64,000 nucleotides of DNA from CAWBCR01 sp963787375. GTDB lineage: Bacteria > Chloroflexota > Anaerolineae > Aggregatilineales > UBA3940. Numbering within the stretch: the first letter of the stretch is position 1; each line of letters opens with the position of its first letter. The DNA is taken from positions 1-64,000 of the forward strand of contig CAWBCR010000018.1 of NCBI GenBank assembly GCA_963787375.1, written 5' to 3'. The translations under genes and the position numbers were made by a program. This document shows, piece by piece, positions 53,955 through 64,000 of this stretch. The notes under the pieces were generated by a model, which saw only the letters and a program-made list of their open reading frames with translations, was not told the DNA's origin and made no database searches.

Positions 53955-55061
53955 CTAGCGGCCTACCGTACTGAGCGCGCCTAATGCGAACGCCAGGCAG
54001 CACGCTACCGCAGACGTCAGCAGCACCGACACCAGCAGCGTCCCGATGGCGCGCAGGATGCCAAACTGGTGGGCGGTCGACAGCGCCGCCACGATCAGCG
54101 CCAGCCCGTACAGCGAGATCAGCACGCTCAGCAGATTGTAGATCGACAGGGTTGCGCTGGCCGAGCCGGACACGAACAGGATGATCACCGTCAGCGCCAG
54201 GGGAATGAGCTGTGCGATGGCCTGTGCGACGTACGCCAGCGAGACGGCATTCAGCGTCTGCATCAGTTCGCCTTTGCCGCCCAGCACCTTGCCAGAGACG
54301 TGCAGCAGCACACCATACAGCGGCTCGCCGATCAGCACGCCCAGCAGCGCCATGAACGGCAAGGCGACGCCCAGCCCGTTGGCGAGCTGCGTAAACTGGC
54401 GCGTTGTTGTGGCGTCGAGCGTAACGCCGGCTGTGCTGTAGAGCGATTGCATGTAGCCTGCCAGCCCACCCACCGGCAGCAGCACCAGGTTGAACACCAG
54501 CACCGCCGAAATAGCCGACAGGATAGCCACAGCGACGAGGTTCACCAGCATGTGGCCCATGTCTGCCGACTCGATCTCGTCGTGGTAGGGGCCCCGCAGC
54601 CGGAATGTCAGCGCCGCCACCCACACATCGAACAGGTCCAGGATACTGCGCGGTGCGGCTTCCATCGCCGCCGTCTCCGCCGGGGCCTCGATCTGCGGTT
54701 TGCGCCAGGCTTCCGTGTCCGGTGGATCGGGCTGCGCCGCCCGACCGCGCGTCATGGGTGGATAGGGCATGGGCGGGGCCGGTGGTGGCATGGGCGAGGC
54801 CGGCGACTGTTGCTCACGCAGCTTTTCGAGGCCGCGCCGAGCAGTATCGTTGTCGGGGTTGATCGACAAGACGTTTTCCAGGCAGGTGATCCGCTCCGCA
54901 TCGGTATCGACCGCGGCACTCAGCCACAGCCAGCCCTGCTCGTGATACGGATCAAGCTGGGTGAGCTGTGTCAGTTTCTGGCGCGCTGTGGCCCTGTTTC
55001 CGGCCCGCACCGCGGCTACGCCTTCTGCCAGTAAGCGATCCTTCTGATCTGCTTCGGCCAT
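53955..55061 (-). CDS. Yip1-like membrane protein with N-terminal TPR-like unit (paralog 2)
   Basis: 368 residues. Same architecture as the neighbouring gene: TPR-like YHEQGWLWLSAAVDTDAERI and NVLSINPDNDTARRGLEKL, a Pro-rich linker, a conserved IEAPAETAAMEAAPRSILDL segment and Yip1-like membrane helices starting near residue 180. The shared WLWLSAAV/CLENVL pattern shows a duplication. Upstream lies fhs with a terminator between, so this is the first gene of the pair. Function unknown. Confidence 0.75.
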   Translation of the reverse strand: MAEADQKDRLLAEGVAAVRAGNRATARQKLTQLTQLDPYHEQGWLWLSAAVDTDAERITCLENVLSINPDNDTARRGLEKLREQQSPASPMPPPAPPMPYPPMTRGRAAQPDPPDTEAWRKPQIEAPAETAAMEAAPRSILDLFDVWVAALTFRLRGPYHDEIESADMGHMLVNLVAVAILSAISAVLVFNLVLLPVGGLAGYMQSLYSTAGVTLDATTTRQFTQLANGLGVALPFMALLGVLIGEPLYGVLLHVSGKVLGGKGELMQTLNAVSLAYVAQAIAQLIPLALTVIILFVSGSASATLSIYNLLSVLISLYGLALIVAALSTAHQFGILRAIGTLLVSVLLTSAVACCLAFALGALSTVGR

Positions 55062-55088
55062 GTATCTCTCCGACTGCTGCGAACGCGA

Positions 55089-55120
55089 AAGGGGGAAGTC
55101 GGCCAGCCGACTTCCCCCTT
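55089..55120 (-). terminator. Terminator of fhs
   Basis: AAGGGGGAAGTCGG and CCGACTTCCCCCTT form a perfect 14-bp stem with a CCAG loop. On the minus strand it follows the fhs stop by 25 bases and ends in TTT. Confidence 0.85.
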
Positions 55121-55145
55121 ATCATACTCATGCTCGCTTCAGGCG

Positions 55146-56930
<1,785 letters not shown>

Positions 56931-57176
56931 AGGGTTTCTCCTGTATATTGGCCAGAATCGTTATCAACGGACAGCATAAGGGGACCGCCTGGTCTATCGG
57001 ACCCGCTTATATCGTCCATAGGTCAGCATAAGTGAGGTTTATATATCTATATGATAACATAGTCTCTCTTAACAGATACAGGATTACTGACCCATTCCAC
57101 AAGTGACAATTTTCCCGAATTCGTGCGACGGGCGGCCTACCCCGCTGGCTTTGTCAGGTAGTTGCAGCTCCTCAAG

Positions 57177-57205
57177 TTGTCTGCTCTGGCAGACTGCAAT
57201 AGAAT
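57177..57205 (+). promoter_or_regulatory. Promoter of mutS
   Basis: TTGTCT (57177-57182), 17-base spacer, TAGAAT (57200-57205). The rest of the 308-base fhs-mutS gap (56931-57238) holds an AT-rich patch at 57031-57075 and no gene. Confidence 0.65.
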
Positions 57206-57238
57206 CACCACGCTCCAACACCGTTCCGCGCTGAAAGC

Positions 57239-59857
57239 ATGTCAGGGCAGGCCCCTATGGGAAGTACGACGCCGGTCAGGCAGCAGTATCTCGATATTAA
57301 GAAGCAGTTCCCCAACGCCATCGTCTTCTTCCGGCTGGGTGACTTCTACGAGACGTTCGACGCCGACGCCGAGATCGCCGCGCGCGAGCTGGATATCGTG
57401 CTGACCAGCCGCAACATCTCCAAGAGCAAGCGCGTGCCGATGGCCGGTGTGCCGCACCACGCCGCCGAGAGCTACATCGCGCGGCTGATCGAGAAGGGCT
57501 ACCACGTCGCGATCTGTGAGCAGGTCGGCGAGGATCCCATCGAGGGCTTGATGCCCCGCGAGGTCACCCGCGTGGTGACGCCCGGCACCGTCACCGAGCC
57601 CGCCCTGCTGCCCGAAAAACGCAACAACTACTTGGTGGCCATCTCGCCATTGTTTAGCAGAGATGCACTGGCGGCTGTCGGCATCGCCTACGCCGACGTG
57701 TCCACCGGCGAGTTCGCCGTCACGCACATCGCCGAGGGTGACGTGCCGGGCCTGCTCCAGCAGGAGATCGCCCGGCTGGCCCCGCGTGAGTGCCTGCTGC
57801 CAGAATCTATCGCCAATGCAGAGCTTCTACCGCTGGGCAGCGACGAGGTTCACGTCACGCCCTTTGCCGACTGGCGCTTCGACCCGTCCACAGCCGCCGA
57901 TGCGCTCCAGCGCCACTTCGAGGTCGATGCGCTGGCTGCCTTTGGCCTCGACGCGTCCAGCCCGGCGACTGGCGCAGCCGGTGCGCTGCTCCAGTACGTG
58001 CAGGAGACGCAGCGCGGCTCGCTGAACCAGCTTCGCACGCTGGCCGCTTACACTACCGGCGACTACATGGCGCTCGACGCAGCCACGCGCCGCAACCTGG
58101 AGCTGACCGAAACGATCCGCGGGCGGCGCGAGCGCGGCTCACTGCTGGGCGTGTTGGATAGGACCGTCACAGCGATGGGGGGCCGCCTTCTGCGACAGTG
58201 GATCTCCCGCCCCCTGCTCGACCTCGACCGTCTCCAGCGCCGCCTCGATACCGTTGAGGCGCTGTTTGTCGACGGCACGCTGCGCACCCAGCTCCGCGAG
58301 GCGCTCAAGGGTGTCGGCGACCTGGAACGCATGACCAACCGCGTGATGACCGGCACTGCCGGCCCGCGCGAGCTGATCAGCCTGAAAGAGACGCTGGGGC
58401 TAGTCCCGGCGCTGCGCGGCTACCTGATTGGGCAGTCGCAGGCGCTCAGAGACGTCGCTCACGCGCTCGACCCGGTCGAAGAGGTGGCTGACTGGATTAG
58501 CCGGGCGCTAGTCGACGAGCCGCCGGCTACCACCGGCAGCGTTGGCCTGATCCGCGACGGCTACTCCCCGGAGTTGGACGCCATCGTCCACGCCAGCGTC
58601 GACGCCCGTGAGTACATCAACAGCCTGGAGGCTATCGAGCGCGAGCGGACCGGCATCAAGAGCCTCAAGGTGGGCTACAACAAGGTCTTTGGCTACTACA
58701 TCGAGGTCACTAAGGCCAACAGCGACACCGTGCCTGAGGACTACATCCGCAAGCAGACGCTGGTCAACGCCGAACGCTACATCACGCCGGAGATGAAAGA
58801 GGTCGAGGTCCGGCTGCTCAACGCCGAAGAAGAGATCCACGAGCTTGAGGTGCGCCTCTATCGCGAGCTGCTGCGCCAGGTGGCCGCCTACGGCGAGGCA
58901 CTGCTGAGCACCGCTCGCACGCTGGCCCGCGTCGACGTGTGCGCCGCGCTGGCCGAGGTCGCCGGGCGCGAGGGCTACGCGCGGCCCATCCTGACCGCCG
59001 ACGACGTGCTCGACATCCGGCGCGGGCGTCACCCGGTCGTCGAGCAGCTTCTGCACGCTGAACGCTTCGTGCCCAACGATACGACCTTCGCCAACGGCAA
59101 ACGCATCCACCTCATCACCGGGCCGAACATGTCGGGCAAGAGCACCTACCTGCGCCAGATCGCGCTGATCGTGCTGCTGGCGCAGATCGGTAGCTTTGTG
59201 CCCGCCGACGAGGCGACGATTGGGCTGGTGGACCGCATCTTCACCCGCATCGGTGCGCAGGACGAGATCCATGCCGGGCAGTCAACCTTCATGGTCGAGA
59301 TGATCGAGACGGCGCTGATCCTCCAGCAGAGCACCCGCCGCTCGCTGATCATCCTCGACGAGATCGGGCGCGGCACCAGCACTTACGACGGGCTGGCTAT
59401 CGCCCGCGCCGTCGTCGAGTACCTGCACAACGATCCGCACATGGGTGGCAAGACGCTGTTTGCCACTCACTACCACGAGCTAACCGAATTGGAGAGCTTC
59501 CTGCCCGGCGTGGTAAATTACAACGTGGCCGTCGCCGAGCAGGGCGATCAGATCGCCTTCCTGCACAGCATCCGGCCCGGCAAGGCCGACAAGTCGTACG
59601 GGATACACGTCGCGCAGCTTGCCGGCGTGCCGAAGGCTGTCGTGCAGCGCGCGGCGGACATCCTCGAAGAACTGGAGGCACAGCATAACGTGTGGTCGCT
59701 GGAGCAGCCACCGGAGCGCGCCGCGCAGATATCGTTCTTCCGCGAGGGGCCGCACCCGGTCGTCGAGGAATTGCGCAAAATGAAGGTCGAGGAGATGTCG
59801 CCCATCGACGCCATCACGCGGCTGTATGAGCTGCACAAGCGCGCGCTGGAAGATTGA
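57239..59857 (+). CDS. mutS: DNA mismatch repair protein MutS
   Basis: 872 residues. Recognises mispaired and looped bases. The N-terminal mismatch-binding Phe-x-Glu lies in GDFYETFDADAEIAAREL. Walker A is ITGPNMSGKSTYLRQ near residue 629, Walker B LIILDEIGRGTSTYDG, and ATHYHELTELESF follows. Near residue 830, QISFF resembles the clamp-binding motif of MutS proteins. The linker and lever domains are complete (MTNRVMTGTAGPRELISL, NKVFGYYIEVTK). mutL is not beside it. The start ATG 57239 has only a weak ribosome site; ATG 57257 is an alternative. Confidence 0.97.
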   Translation: MSGQAPMGSTTPVRQQYLDIKKQFPNAIVFFRLGDFYETFDADAEIAARELDIVLTSRNISKSKRVPMAGVPHHAAESYIARLIEKGYHVAICEQVGEDPIEGLMPREVTRVVTPGTVTEPALLPEKRNNYLVAISPLFSRDALAAVGIAYADVSTGEFAVTHIAEGDVPGLLQQEIARLAPRECLLPESIANAELLPLGSDEVHVTPFADWRFDPSTAADALQRHFEVDALAAFGLDASSPATGAAGALLQYVQETQRGSLNQLRTLAAYTTGDYMALDAATRRNLELTETIRGRRERGSLLGVLDRTVTAMGGRLLRQWISRPLLDLDRLQRRLDTVEALFVDGTLRTQLREALKGVGDLERMTNRVMTGTAGPRELISLKETLGLVPALRGYLIGQSQALRDVAHALDPVEEVADWISRALVDEPPATTGSVGLIRDGYSPELDAIVHASVDAREYINSLEAIERERTGIKSLKVGYNKVFGYYIEVTKANSDTVPEDYIRKQTLVNAERYITPEMKEVEVRLLNAEEEIHELEVRLYRELLRQVAAYGEALLSTARTLARVDVCAALAEVAGREGYARPILTADDVLDIRRGRHPVVEQLLHAERFVPNDTTFANGKRIHLITGPNMSGKSTYLRQIALIVLLAQIGSFVPADEATIGLVDRIFTRIGAQDEIHAGQSTFMVEMIETALILQQSTRRSLIILDEIGRGTSTYDGLAIARAVVEYLHNDPHMGGKTLFATHYHELTELESFLPGVVNYNVAVAEQGDQIAFLHSIRPGKADKSYGIHVAQLAGVPKAVVQRAADILEELEAQHNVWSLEQPPERAAQISFFREGPHPVVEELRKMKVEEMSPIDAITRLYELHKRALED

Positions 59858-59896
59858 TGTTTGACACCTTCGTGATAGCCTCTCCCCGCGCCCGCA

Positions 59897-59905
59897 TGCT
59901 ATAAT
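59897..59905 (+). promoter_or_regulatory. Extended -10 promoter upstream of the acyl-CoA gene cluster
   Basis: TG (59897-59898), one base, TATAAT (59900-59905). Seven bases after it is an ATG that opens a 24-codon ORF. No standard -35 at 16-18 bases; TTGACA at 59861-59866 is 33 bases away. Confidence 0.6.
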
Positions 59906-59912
59906 CCGCCTT

Positions 59913-59987
59913 ATGAGCAGCGAACGACTTATCGAGGGGCGCTCTCAGCCGTCCCACACACCACCGCCCCTGCTTCGGCCCGCGTAA
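59913..59987 (+). CDS. Possible leaderless leader ORF of 24 codons
   Basis: Begins ATG 59913, reads MSSERLIEGRS and ends in Leu-Arg-Pro-Ala before TAA. It has no ribosome site but starts where transcription is predicted. GGGGCG/CGCCCC can pair inside the ORF. The acyl-CoA dehydrogenase gene starts 24 bases later with its own AAAGGAG site. Proline-rich content suggests a leader peptide, but chance cannot be excluded. Confidence 0.35.
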   Translation: MSSERLIEGRSQPSHTPPPLLRPA

Positions 59988-60011
59988 GCTTTCCACAAAG
60001 GAGAAACCAGC

Positions 60012-61199
<1,188 letters not shown>

Positions 61200-61242
61200 C
61201 CCGGCGCGGCGGCGGCCAGAATCCGCTGCCAGTCTATCATCG

Positions 61243-61273
61243 ACGGCGAACGGCTGACGCTCGCCGTTCTTAT
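61243..61273 (+). terminator. Candidate terminator after the acyl-CoA dehydrogenase gene
   Basis: ACGGCGA pairs with TCGCCGT, extended by CG/CG with one mismatch, followed by TCTTATT. The next gene is 32 bases downstream, so it may only partly terminate. Confidence 0.5.
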
Positions 61274-61304
61274 TGTGGACCACACGACAAAGGGGTGAAC
61301 GACT

Positions 61305-62333
61305 ATGAAGGCGATCCTCTTCCACGAACACGGCGGCCCTGAAGTCCTGAAATTTGAGGAGCTGCCCGTGCCGCAGCCTGGCCCCGGCGAGGTGCAGATC
61401 AACCTGAAGGCGGCGGCCCTCAACCGCCTCGATCTCTTCGTGCGCAACGGCTGGCCCGGCATCAAGCTCGACTACCCACACATCCCCGGCGCGGACGGTG
61501 CGGGCATCGTCAGCGCGTTGGGCGACGGCGTGACGGACTTTGCCATCGGTGACCGGGTGGTGATCGACGGCACAATGAGCTGCGGCCAGTGTGAATACTG
61601 TCTCTCAGGGCGAGACAACCTGTGCCCGCAGGGGGGCATCCTCGGCGAAGACATGCGCGGCACCTACGCCGAATATGTCGTCGTGCCGGCCCGCAACATG
61701 ATGAAGCTGCCGGACGCCCTCGCCTTCGAAGATGCTGCCGCCGCGTCGCTCGTCTTCTTGACGGCGTGGCATTCGCTCATCACACGCGGCAACGTGCGTC
61801 CCGGCGAGACGGTGCTGATCGTCGGCGCGAGCGGCGGAGTCAACACCGCGTCGATCCAGATCGCGAAGCTGTCCGGCGCGACCGTGTACGTCGTCGGCTC
61901 CGATGCGCGCAAGCTGGAGCAGGCGCAGGCGCTCGGCGCGGACGTGCTGGTCAACCGCAGCGAGGAGGATTGGGGCAAGGCCATCTTCAAGCTGACCGGC
62001 AGGCGCGGTGTCGACGTGGTCGTCGACAATGTGGGCCAGGCGACATGGGTCACCAGCCTGCGCGCGCTGCGATCCGGCGGGCGGATGCTGGTCGTCGGCG
62101 GGTCGAGCGGCTATGATATCCAGGACGGACTGAACTACATCTTCCGCCGCCACATCTCGATCCTCGGCTCGACGATGGCCCCGCACCGGGACTTCCATAC
62201 GGTCATGGGCCTGATCTTCGAGGGCAGGCTCAAGCCGGTCGTCGGTAAGGTGCTGCCGCTTGAGCAGGCCGCCGACGCCCAGCGTTTGCTGGAGACGGGC
62301 GACATGTTCGGCAAGATCGTGCTGACGATCTAG
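61305..62333 (+). CDS. Zinc-type medium-chain dehydrogenase/reductase
   Basis: 342 residues. MDR family NAD(P)-dependent alcohol dehydrogenase or quinone oxidoreductase. The GroES-like half has the structural zinc motif CGQCEYCLSGRDNLC and HIPGADGAGIV, and GETVLIVGASGGVNTASIQ is the Rossmann loop. The catalytic-zinc Cys/His at the usual positions is not clearly seen (the first block reads LNRLDLFVRNGWPG), so an enoyl/quinone reductase-like role is plausible. ATG 61305 follows AAAGGGGTG. Confidence 0.85.
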   Translation: MKAILFHEHGGPEVLKFEELPVPQPGPGEVQINLKAAALNRLDLFVRNGWPGIKLDYPHIPGADGAGIVSALGDGVTDFAIGDRVVIDGTMSCGQCEYCLSGRDNLCPQGGILGEDMRGTYAEYVVVPARNMMKLPDALAFEDAAAASLVFLTAWHSLITRGNVRPGETVLIVGASGGVNTASIQIAKLSGATVYVVGSDARKLEQAQALGADVLVNRSEEDWGKAIFKLTGRRGVDVVVDNVGQATWVTSLRALRSGGRMLVVGGSSGYDIQDGLNYIFRRHISILGSTMAPHRDFHTVMGLIFEGRLKPVVGKVLPLEQAADAQRLLETGDMFGKIVLTI

Positions 62334-62337
62334 CGCG

Positions 62338-62823
62338 ATGAATACCACCCCGCCGCCTGTGCGGCCAAAACGACCGCTGGCAGTAACCACGCTGGCTGTT
62401 GTGGTGTTACTACTGTCAGTGACCAACCTGATCGGCGCGTATGCGGGCCTGTCTCGCTGGCCGACATTCGCCTCGCTCAACTTCAGCATCCCGCTGTGGG
62501 CCCTCATTGCGCTGCATGGCCTGTGGGGGCTCGTGTGGTTGGGCGTGGCGTGGGGGCTGTGGCGTACTATGCGCTGGTCGCGCCGGGTTGCGCTCGTCGC
62601 ATTCCCCTTGTATTCGCTGATCGTCATCGGCGAGGAAATCTTTCTTGTACAGGGTGTCTACGAACGGGGACGGCTGCCGTTCCTCGTCGTGTCGATTATG
62701 GTTGTAAACTTGATTATCCTGGGTGTGATGACCCGTCCGGGCGTAATGCGTGCCTTTGAGCGTCGGGGTCGTATCGGTAATGCAAAGGAGCAAGAGGATT
62801 ATGACAGCCGATCCCAAAGTTGA
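62338..62823 (+). CDS. Predicted membrane protein, unknown function
   Basis: 161 residues with four predicted membrane helices: LAVTTLAVVVLLLSVTNLIG, LWALIALHGLWGLVWLGVAW, VALVAFPLYSLIVIGEEIF and FLVVSIMVVNLIILGVMT. The C-terminal tail is charged and overlaps the start of the carboxylase gene by 23 bases. It follows the dehydrogenase gene by four bases. I recognise no family. Confidence 0.75.
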   Translation: MNTTPPPVRPKRPLAVTTLAVVVLLLSVTNLIGAYAGLSRWPTFASLNFSIPLWALIALHGLWGLVWLGVAWGLWRTMRWSRRVALVAFPLYSLIVIGEEIFLVQGVYERGRLPFLVVSIMVVNLIILGVMTRPGVMRAFERRGRIGNAKEQEDYDSRSQS

Positions 62824-64000
62824 GCAGTTGCGCCTTCTTCAGGAACAGGCCAAGCAGGGGGGAGGCGAGACCCGCGTCGAACGGCAGCACGAACAGGGCA
62901 AAATGGTCGCCCGTGAACGGCTTGACATTCTGCTCGATCCGGGGAGCTTCCGCGAAGTCGACTCGTTTGTCATCCAGCGTGAGAGCAATTTCGGCATGGA
63001 CAAGCCCGAAAACCAGATCCTCGGTGACAGCGTAATCACCGGCTGGGGGACGATTAACGGGCGTCTGGTGTATGTTTTCTCGCAGGATTTCACCGTCTTC
63101 GGCGGCAGTCTGTCCGAGGTCCACGCCGAAAAGATCTGCAAGATCATGGACATGGCCGTGAAGACCGGCGCGCCGGTCATCGGGCTGAACGACTCGGGCG
63201 GGGCGCGAATACAGGAGGGCGTCGTCTCGCTGGGCGGCTACGCTGACATCTTTCTAAAGAACACGCTGGCCTCCGGCGTCATCCCGCAGATATCGGCTAT
63301 CATGGGCCCCTGCGCCGGTGGCGCGGTATATTCGCCCGCGCTGACCGACTTCATCTTTATGGTCAAGAACACCAGCAACATGTTTGTCACCGGGCCGGAT
63401 GTGGTCAAGACGGTGACGCATGAAGAAGTGACTTTCGAGGAGCTGGGCGGCGCGATGACGCACAATGCCCTGTCGGGCGTGGCGCACGTTGCCGCCGACA
63501 GCGAAACGGACTGCCTGGCGCTCATCCGCGAGATGCTGACCTATCTGCCACAGAACAACCTCGAAGACCCGCCATATGAGGCAACCGCCGACGACCCGCT
63601 GCGCATGGACGAGCGGCTCAACAGCATCGTGCCCGACAACGCCAACAAGCCCTACGACATGAAAGAAGTTATCCGCATGATCGTGGATCATGGGCAGTTC
63701 TTCGAAATCCACGAACACTATGCGCAGAACATTGTGGTCGGCTTTGGGCGGCTGGGCGGGCACAGCGTGGGTATCATTGCCAACCAGCCGGCTGTTCTGG
63801 CGGGAGTGCTCGACATCAACGCCTCGGTCAAAGCCGGGCGCTTCGTCCGCTTCTGCGACTGCTTCAATATCCCCGTCATCACCTTTGAGGATGTGCCGGG
63901 CTTCCTGCCGGGCGTCGGGCAGGAGCATGGCGGGATCATCCGACACGGGGCCAAGCTGCTGTACGCCTACTGCGAGGCGACCGTGCCCAAGATCACCGTC
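62801..64000 (+). CDS. Biotin-dependent acyl-CoA carboxylase carboxyltransferase (beta) subunit, 5' part
   Basis: 400 codons are present and the frame is open at the window edge; full length is about 515-520. Transfers CO2 from biotin to propionyl-, acetyl- or methylcrotonyl-CoA; the pattern fits PCC beta or methylmalonyl-CoA carboxytransferase. Seen: KMVARERLDILLDPGSF, VFSQDFTVFGGSLSEVHAEKI, GLNDSGGARIQEGVVSLGGY, the oxyanion region GPCAGGAVYSPAL with FMVKNTSNMFVTGP, and FEDVPGFLPGVGQEHGGIIR. The ATG 62801 is preceded by AAAGGAG. The biotin-carrying alpha subunit is not in the window. Confidence 0.95.
   Translation, partial: MTADPKVEQLRLLQEQAKQGGGETRVERQHEQGKMVARERLDILLDPGSFREVDSFVIQRESNFGMDKPENQILGDSVITGWGTINGRLVYVFSQDFTVFGGSLSEVHAEKICKIMDMAVKTGAPVIGLNDSGGARIQEGVVSLGGYADIFLKNTLASGVIPQISAIMGPCAGGAVYSPALTDFIFMVKNTSNMFVTGPDVVKTVTHEEVTFEELGGAMTHNALSGVAHVAADSETDCLALIREMLTYLPQNNLEDPPYEATADDPLRMDERLNSIVPDNANKPYDMKEVIRMIVDHGQFFEIHEHYAQNIVVGFGRLGGHSVGIIANQPAVLAGVLDINASVKAGRFVRFCDCFNIPVITFEDVPGFLPGVGQEHGGIIRHGAKLLYAYCEATVPKITV

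Noticed and set aside
57031..57075. AT-rich patch as an origin or integration site
   Set aside because: No repeated boxes, dnaA gene or attachment duplication nearby; it is more likely a promoter zone for fhs.

Overview
The window is about 63-64% GC and gene-dense. The gene set suggests a Gram-positive-like, didermless bacterium, most probably Chloroflexota near Anaerolineae; the genus is not claimed. Grounds: Thr/Pro-rich (TPSPT) linkers on lipoproteins and anchored proteins, a Hanks-type kinase, an LCP protein, an LVIVD-repeat surface protein, a two-anchor succinate dehydrogenase, a T-box in front of pheST, and no outer-membrane genes.

Layout. 0-3 kb: 3' end of upp, a WecA/TagO-like glycosyltransferase, an M50-like membrane protein behind tpiA. 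3.1-5.1 kb: a decayed IS4-family element with an IS200/IS605 element nested inside it. 5.1-13.7 kb: a class A PBP interrupted by an in-frame TAG, a phosphoesterase, a NeuD-like acyltransferase, an M15-like lipoprotein, an SH3 protein, tilS and a small charged protein. 13.7-21 kb: sdhCDAB, a HEAT protein, icd and a ROK sugar kinase. 21-27 kb: der, cdaR, cdaA (c-di-AMP synthesis) and a TPR protein. 27-31.3 kb: pheST with a T-box leader and strong promoter. 31.3-35.2 kb: an OsmC protein, fbp and frr-uppS-cdsA. 35.2-43 kb: a giant LVIVD protein, family 4 uracil-DNA glycosylase, a small membrane protein, an orphan histidine kinase, a DUF1232 protein and an Rrf2 regulator. 43-51.2 kb: a same-strand run of a Ser/Thr kinase with an RskA-like ectodomain, AlaX, an MBL-fold protein, a PP2C-like/propeller protein and an LCP protein. 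51.2-57 kb: nth, mobA, two tandem Yip1-like proteins and fhs. 57-64 kb: mutS, then an acyl-CoA dehydrogenase, a zinc-type oxidoreductase, a membrane protein and a biotin-dependent acyl-CoA carboxylase beta subunit cut by the window edge.

How genes work together. icd and sdhCDAB supply TCA-cycle steps; tpiA and fbp belong to glycolysis/gluconeogenesis; the last cluster looks like branched/odd-chain acyl-CoA catabolism. uppS, cdsA, the WecA-like enzyme, PBP and LCP protein serve lipid-carrier and envelope synthesis. mutS, nth and the glycosylase are DNA repair genes.

Two cautions. At least twelve loci carry single-base indels that break otherwise well-conserved proteins, often at short homopolymers, and nine of them fall in pheST; most are more likely sequence errors than real mutations. 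Second, several promoters place an ATG 6-7 bases after the -10 box, pointing to leaderless transcripts. I found no CRISPR array, prophage, rRNA or tRNA gene. The most unusual biology I can support is the kinase/RskA-like fusion with its neighbouring enzymatically degenerate sensors, the precisely mappable nested transposon, and the leaderless promoter pattern.
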